Below, in pieces: positions 59,621 through 64,000 of a DNA stretch of 64,000 nucleotides. The position numbers and the translations under genes are program-made. The stretch is taken from assembly GCF_005795905.1 (NCBI RefSeq), contig NZ_VAWE01000001.1, forward strand, positions 8,187,501-8,251,500, written 5' to 3'. The DNA comes from Streptomyces marianii. Lineage in GTDB: Bacteria > Actinomycetota > Actinomycetes > Streptomycetales > Streptomycetaceae. Each line of letters begins with the position of its first letter. Position 1 is the stretch's first letter. The notes under the pieces are model-generated. The model was not told where the DNA came from, made no database searches, and saw nothing but the letters and a program-made list of their open reading frames with translations.

Positions 59621-60169
59621 TCGATCAGTTCGCCGCCTTGCTTTGGAGTGCAACTTTTACGATGGTACCCGGGTTGCGCTGTTGCTCCATATCTGTGGCG
59701 GTTGATTCTTCATCCCCCGTTCGGTCCATTCGCCGTTCCGGAAATCCGGCGCCCAGGGGAGACGCTTCCGCTTGCTCGACCGACTGCACCGCATGCCGGG
59801 AAACCGTCTGCGTGTTCGCCGTCTGCGCGGGCGCAGCGCGATCACCTGCCGGTGGGCCCCGTCGGGCCACGGCGATCCAGGGGCTGATCGGTGGACAGGG
59901 CATGGTTCGTCGGACGGTCCGACCGGAGGACCGCGGTGACACGCGGCAATTACTACGGTGGACATCTCGAACCAGGTAGAGAGGTTCAGCGGCGAAAGCC
60001 GAGCTTCGGGTACCGGAATCCGTCTCCGGCGGATGAAGACGGAATTGCCGGAGGCCGACCGGCCAGGCTTTCCGCTCGACAGCGGCGACCGTGCCGTGAA
60101 ACGGGCGCGGTGCAGCCGGCGCGTCCTTTGTTCGGCAGTTTTCCAAAATTCGCCCAGGAGGAATTCGCC
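59621..60169 (+). other. Intergenic, relatively AT-rich divergent promoter region
   Basis: About 550 bp. The stretch 59625-59720 and 60115-60165 (CAGTTTTCCAAAATTC) are the least GC-rich in the area and likely hold promoters for the transferase gene (minus) and for the small ORF plus di-iron enzyme (plus). Confidence 0.4.
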
Positions 60170-60462
60170 ATGCCACCTCCGTGCCCAACGGGTCGGCGGA
60201 AATCACGGCCCGGTTGCCAGGCTCGCCTCCCTCGTGGAACCCGGAGCCGACGCGCCTTTCCGGACCGGCGCGATCCGGCGCCCGGGCGGGTGGGGCCGCT
60301 CGACGAACCCAGGCCATCGCCCACGACGCGAAGGCCATCGCCCACGACGTGACCGATGTGGTGGCGGCCGGCGACAGGACCGGCACCGGGACGTCCACGT
60401 CGTGGCCTTCCCGTGATGGAGCCGGAATTGGCGGCGACGAGCACCGTTTCCGGCCGCGCTGA
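60170..60462 (+). other. Candidate small gene upstream of the di-iron enzyme (frame uncertain)
   Basis: AGGAGG at 60156-60161 is an excellent ribosome-binding site for the ATG at 60170, but that frame (60 codons, to 60352) is Arg/Pro-rich and not protein-like. The frame from GTG 60181 to 60462 (93 codons) has a better codon pattern in its second half: a heptad duplication AIAHDAK-AIAHDVT (21-bp direct repeat at 60312 and 60333), then VAAGDRTGTGTSTSWPS. The stop is 25 nt before the next gene. It could be a frameshifted or a second peptide gene. Confidence 0.35.
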
Positions 60463-60487
60463 CAAGCAACGAGGAACAGGACTGACA

Positions 60488-61582
60488 GTGATACACACCG
60501 ACCGACGTGCGAACGGCAACGCCCGCTGCGCCCCCGGCGGGCTCCTCAGGGACCTGCGGCGACTTGACCGATGCTCCCCGCAGGAGTTGTCCCAGGTCAC
60601 CCGGGACTACACCTTCCGTGCCGGACTGGCCGAGGAGTGCAGGTCGTTGACGGCCCGCGGCTACGAGGACGGGGACCACGAGGCACTGGCCGAGGTGCAC
60701 GCCGCGCTCGCGTTCATCCGCGACCACGACTTCTCCCCAGTCACCGTGGACGAGGCCGACCTGGAGCGCCAACCCATCCTTCGGGACGTCGCCGCCCTGC
60801 TCGAAGGGGCCGTACTCGACCACGAACTGTCCCGGATACCCGAGAGCGCTGTCACCGGCTACCCCGGCTCGGGCCCGGAGTACGTGCGCTGGCTCAAGGC
60901 GATGGTCAGCGACCACCCGGCCGGTTGGCACCCGCTGTACCACGAGTACCTCCCCGAGTCGGGCGAGTGGGAGGACCTGCGTCTGCTGCTGGCGCAGGAG
61001 ACCAGTCTCGACCCGCGATTCGACGACATCCTGGCCCTCATGCAGGTGGGCAGGCAGGGCGGGGAGAAGCTGGAGATCGCCGCCAACTACTGGGACGAGA
61101 TGGGCAACGGCGACCCGTCCATGGTGCACACCTCCCTGTTCGGCCGGGCCCTGGAGGCCGTCGGGGCCGATGCCGCCTACGTGCGCGAGACCCTGATGCC
61201 GGAAGCGGTCGTCGCCGGAAACGTCTCCGCATGCCTGGCGCTCTCCCGCCGGCACTACTACAAGGCCGTCGGCTACTTCGGCGTCACCGAGTACCTCGCC
61301 CCGCGGCGCTTCCGGCGCGTCGTCGACACCTGGCGGCGCCACGACCTGGACGAGGTCGGCATCGTCTACCACGACCTCCACATCGGCGTGGACGCAGGCC
61401 ACGCGGCGGGCTGGTTCAGGAACGTGGTCGGCCCGCTGGTCTCCGGTGACCCGCGGACCGGGCGCGAGATCGCGCTCGGCGCGATGATCCGGCTCAACAC
61501 CTCGCGGGACTACCTCGACGCGCTCCTGGACCGCATGCGGTCCCGCCCGCGCCGGGAGGCGGCCGCCGTCGCCGCGACCTGA
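60488..61582 (+). CDS. Haem-oxygenase-like di-iron oxidase (iron-containing redox enzyme family)
   Basis: A 364-residue protein from the GTG at 60488. The all-helical HDO fold is shown by LLLAQETSLDPRFDDILAL, LEIAANYWDEMGNGDPSMVH and VYHDLHIGVDAGHAAGW. Together they give the acidic and His metal ligands (E, E, H, then D-x-H and D-x-x-H). NYWDEMGNG is a strong family marker. Such enzymes use a labile di-iron site and oxygen for C-C cleavage, desaturation or N-oxygenation in natural-product pathways (UndA, BesC, SznF types). Substrate unknown; it may act on the RiPP or on an amino acid donor. Confidence 0.85.
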   Translation: MIHTDRRANGNARCAPGGLLRDLRRLDRCSPQELSQVTRDYTFRAGLAEECRSLTARGYEDGDHEALAEVHAALAFIRDHDFSPVTVDEADLERQPILRDVAALLEGAVLDHELSRIPESAVTGYPGSGPEYVRWLKAMVSDHPAGWHPLYHEYLPESGEWEDLRLLLAQETSLDPRFDDILALMQVGRQGGEKLEIAANYWDEMGNGDPSMVHTSLFGRALEAVGADAAYVRETLMPEAVVAGNVSACLALSRRHYYKAVGYFGVTEYLAPRRFRRVVDTWRRHDLDEVGIVYHDLHIGVDAGHAAGWFRNVVGPLVSGDPRTGREIALGAMIRLNTSRDYLDALLDRMRSRPRREAAAVAAT

Positions 61583-61969
61583 GGAGCGGCGGCGACACTC
61601 CGGGACACGGCCACGGCGGACCGCCTCGCCGCCGCCGACTTCACCACGAAGGGACTGCCGAGGCCCTCCGGCTCCACCCCGTACGGGCGAGCGCCGTGGC
61701 GGCGGCGACGACCTGCCGCACGTCGCGCCGGAGCGAGCCGGGCGAACGCCGGTGCCCTCGGCGGTGAGGAACGTGCCGCGCTTGTCGGGGGAGAGGCCGC
61801 CGTGCCCTCCCACCCGGGCGGCACCGTGGAACCGCAACCAGATTCGGGAAGAGCGCGGTCCGGCCGATCTGCGACCGTACCGGCCGTGCCGCACACCGCG
61901 ACCACCCGTACCGGGGCGCATCGGGGTACCCGCGCGCGCCCACGGCCGGTCGGCGGACACAATGGCCGG
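61583..61969 (+). other. Intergenic, nothing recognised
   Basis: 387 bp between the di-iron enzyme and the SARP regulator. A 10-bp stem (GCGGCGGCGA / TCGCCGCCGC) with a long loop begins just after the stop and might weakly terminate. No gene is seen. Confidence 0.4.
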
Positions 61970-64000
61970 GTGCAATACCGCGTACTCGGCCCGACTCGGG
62001 CATTCCACGACGACGGTACGCCCGTCGCGCTCGGCGGCGCCCGGCTGCGGGCCCTGCTGACGGCGCTGGCGCTGCGGACCGGGCGCACGGTCCCGGTGGG
62101 CGTCCTGATCGGCGACATCTGGGACGGCGACCCGCCCGCAGACGCGGTCGGCGCGGTGCAGGCGCTGGTCGGACGGCTCCGCAGGGCCCTGGGGCCGGCC
62201 GCAGTGGCTACGGCAGACGGCCGCGGGTACCAGCTGCGCGCGCGGCGCGACGAGGTCGATCTGCACAGGTTCGACCGGCTCGCGGGGGAGGGGACGCGGG
62301 CCATGGCCGACGGCGACGCCCTCAGCGCGGCGGCGCTCCTCGACGAGGCACTGGCGCTGTGGCGCGGCCCGGTACTGGCGGACCTGCCGGGGCGGCTCGC
62401 GGAGGCCGCCCGCTGGGAGACGCGACGGCTCGATGCCCAACGCACCCGGCTGGCCGCAGTGCTCGCGATCGGCGGCAGGGCGGAGGAGGCTCTCGCGGAG
62501 CTGGCGGAGTCGTGTGCCGCGCATCCGCTCGACGAGCGCCTCCACGAGCTGCGGATCGCGGCGCTGCGGGACACCGGCCGCACCGCGCAGGCGCTCGCCG
62601 CGTACGAGGAGGTCCGCCGTGTACTCGCCGACCGCTTGGGCACCGACCCCGGGCCCGGCCTGCGCGCGCTGCACAAGGAGCTGCTGCGCCCGTACCCGTA
62701 CGAGACGGGCGGCGCTTCCCCGGCGGCCTCCCCTGCGGCCGATGCCTCGCCCGGCACTCCGCCGCCCGGGAACCTGCGCGCCAGGCTCAACAGCTTCGTG
62801 GGGCGCGAGCCCGATCTCCGGGCCATCCGTGAGGATCTGGCCGGGGCCCGGCTCGTCACGCTCGTGGGAGCGGGCGGCTCCGGTAAGACGCGGCTGTCGC
62901 AAGAGGCGGCCGAGCGGGCCGCGGCGGACCCCGACCGGCCCTGGCCCGACGGCGTCTGGCTCGCCGAACTCGCACCCGTGGAGGACCCGGAGTCCGTCCC
63001 GGAGACGGTGCTCAGCGCCCTCGGAGGACGCGAGACCGTACTGCGGGGTGCAGGCGCGGAGGAGCTCCGGGCAGGCGGCGAGCGGCAGAGCGGCGACGCC
63101 TTCGTGAGGCTCGTCGAGTACTGCGCGCGGCGGCGCATGCTGCTGCTTCTGGACAACTGCGAGCACGTCGTGGAGGCTGCGGCCGCACTCGCCGAGCGGC
63201 TGCTGGAGCGCTGCCCCGGGCTCACGGTTCTGGCGACCAGCCGGGAACCACTCGGCGTGCCGGGGGAGTTGGTGCGGCCCGTGGGGCCGCTGCCCATCCC
63301 GGTGGCACTGCGCCTGCTCGCCGACCGCGGCGCGGCCGCGCGTCCCGACTTCCGCATCGACGCGGACGAGGCGACCGCGTCGGCGTGCGCCGAGATCTGC
63401 CGCCGTCTCGACGGGCTTCCGCTCGCCGTCGAACTCGCGGCCGCGCGGCTGCGGATGCTCACCGCGCCCCAGATCGCCGACCGCCTCGACGACCGGTTCC
63501 GTCTGCTCAACACCGGCGCGCGGACCGTGCTGCCGCGCCAGCAGACCCTCCGCGCGGTCGTCGACTGGTCCTGGGACCTCCTCGACCTCCCCGAACGCGC
63601 CGTCCTGCGCCGCCTCTCGGTCTTCGCCGGCGAGTGCGACCTCACCGCGGCCGAATCGGTCTGCGCCGACCCGGCCGACCGTACCCGCGAACGTCCCGCG
63701 GAACCGGATGCCGCCACTCTTCTGGGGGCGCTGGTGGACAAGTCGCTGGTCGTCGCCGTGCCAGGTGCGGACGGCGGGATGCGGTACCGGCTGCTGGAGA
63801 CCGTCGCCGAGTACGCGGGAGAGCGGCTCGACGAGGCCGCGGAGCGGAAAGCCGCCGAGCGCCGGCATCTGGTGCACTACCGGGAGCTGGCCCGGAACCT
63901 CGAGCCCCGGCTGCGCGGGGCCGGGCAGCGTGCCGCGCTCGCCCGGCTGCAGCTGGAACACGAGAACCTGCGGACCGCGCTGCGGCACGCGGTCGCCGCG
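61970..64000 (+). CDS. AfsR-like SARP regulator (BTAD plus NB-ARC), right end outside the window
   Basis: 677 codons are visible from the GTG at 61970 (VQYRVLGPTRAFHD). Residues 1-90 form the OmpR-type DNA-binding domain (LGGARLRALLTALALRTGRT, VGVLIGDIWDGDPP). Residues 95-240 are the BTAD domain (DEVDLHRFDRLAGEGTRAM, ALALWRGPVLADLPG, ALAAYEEVRRVLADRLGTDP). Then comes the NTPase: FVGREPDLRAIREDL, VTLVGAGGSGKTRLSQEAAE as P-loop, MLLLLDNCEHVVEAAAALAE, TVLATSREPLGVPGE and LDGLPLAVELAAARLRML. A winged helix and TPR start follow. SARP proteins activate antibiotic clusters, so it may drive the genes to its left. Confidence 0.9.
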   Translation, partial: MQYRVLGPTRAFHDDGTPVALGGARLRALLTALALRTGRTVPVGVLIGDIWDGDPPADAVGAVQALVGRLRRALGPAAVATADGRGYQLRARRDEVDLHRFDRLAGEGTRAMADGDALSAAALLDEALALWRGPVLADLPGRLAEAARWETRRLDAQRTRLAAVLAIGGRAEEALAELAESCAAHPLDERLHELRIAALRDTGRTAQALAAYEEVRRVLADRLGTDPGPGLRALHKELLRPYPYETGGASPAASPAADASPGTPPPGNLRARLNSFVGREPDLRAIREDLAGARLVTLVGAGGSGKTRLSQEAAERAAADPDRPWPDGVWLAELAPVEDPESVPETVLSALGGRETVLRGAGAEELRAGGERQSGDAFVRLVEYCARRRMLLLLDNCEHVVEAAAALAERLLERCPGLTVLATSREPLGVPGELVRPVGPLPIPVALRLLADRGAAARPDFRIDADEATASACAEICRRLDGLPLAVELAAARLRMLTAPQIADRLDDRFRLLNTGARTVLPRQQTLRAVVDWSWDLLDLPERAVLRRLSVFAGECDLTAAESVCADPADRTRERPAEPDAATLLGALVDKSLVVAVPGADGGMRYRLLETVAEYAGERLDEAAERKAAERRHLVHYRELARNLEPRLRGAGQRAALARLQLEHENLRTALRHAVAA

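Noticed and set aside
59625..60398. A 257-codon minus frame upstream of the FemAB-like gene
   Set aside because: Although it ends just before that gene's start, its sequence has no domain or ribosome-binding site and overlaps the AT-richer promoter region.
60203..63988. A 1261-codon open frame on the minus strand
   Set aside because: It lies opposite the di-iron enzyme and the SARP regulator, both with clear domains. The minus frame has repetitive Arg/Gly/Pro composition and no family motif, so it is an antisense shadow of GC-rich coding DNA.
1..64000. CRISPR arrays, rRNA genes, prophage or a replication origin
   Set aside because: No regularly spaced repeats, rRNA-like segments, phage structural genes or DnaA-box clusters were seen.

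Overview
The window is high-GC actinobacterial DNA, almost certainly from a Streptomyces chromosome. The codons end mostly in G or C, GTG starts and 4-bp stop/start overlaps are common, and the gene families are typical of the genus: SARP/AfsR and large LuxR regulators, a SpoIIE phosphatase, an ATP-binding anti-sigma-type protein, an ECF sigma factor and an aztABC-type metal importer. No rRNA, CRISPR array or origin was seen. One tRNA-like gene is present.

Layout. 1-3332: the start of a large LuxR-type ATPase regulator on the minus strand, then a small secreted helical protein. 3333-9228: a two-gene unit, a 1472-residue STAND NTPase with a C-terminal CHAT domain plus an LCAT-like lipase. This is a candidate conflict/defence module. 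9607-15361: YCII-like, DUF6461-like and Cys-rich proteins, a SpoIIE phosphatase, and a class III aminotransferase paired with an Lrp regulator. 15362-21405: a PepSY membrane protein with a small membrane protein, a broken XRE/ScfR-type regulator, and a metal ABC importer. 21649-28730: an acyl-CoA ligase, CaiB transferase, acyl-CoA dehydrogenase, GH88-like hydrolase and MFS carrier. 28942-33853: a paralogue of the small membrane protein, an ECF sigma factor and an MMPL transporter. 34085-38802: a tightly coupled operon of small protein, ankyrin protein, MoxR ATPase and VWA protein. 38867-42371: a tRNA-like gene, a dithiol-oxidase-like flavoprotein divergent from a methyltransferase and TetR regulator with a clear double operator, and a secreted protein.

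42862-61582 looks like a natural-product region. It holds a FolE2 / MFS / QueD-like pterin cassette, a two-component system and an anti-sigma-type protein. At its centre is a compact RiPP unit: a 32-residue precursor peptide, a strong hairpin, a YcaO enzyme, and a TfuA protein fused to what looks like a 2-oxoglutarate/iron oxygenase. Further genes are an aldo/keto reductase with an HxlR regulator, a methyltransferase, a FemAB/GNAT-like transferase and a haem-oxygenase-like di-iron enzyme. About 280 bp around the folE2 promoter and start are repeated in front of the methyltransferase gene, which ties the two edges of the region together. An IS701-type element (with 4-bp target duplication) and an adjoining MITE lie inside it. 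The window ends in an AfsR-like SARP regulator that runs off the right edge.

Most likely to be new: the precursor/YcaO/TfuA-oxygenase RiPP unit, and the CHAT-STAND plus lipase pair, whose CHAT domain has glutamine where the catalytic histidine is expected. All functional statements come from reading motifs by eye; no database search was run.
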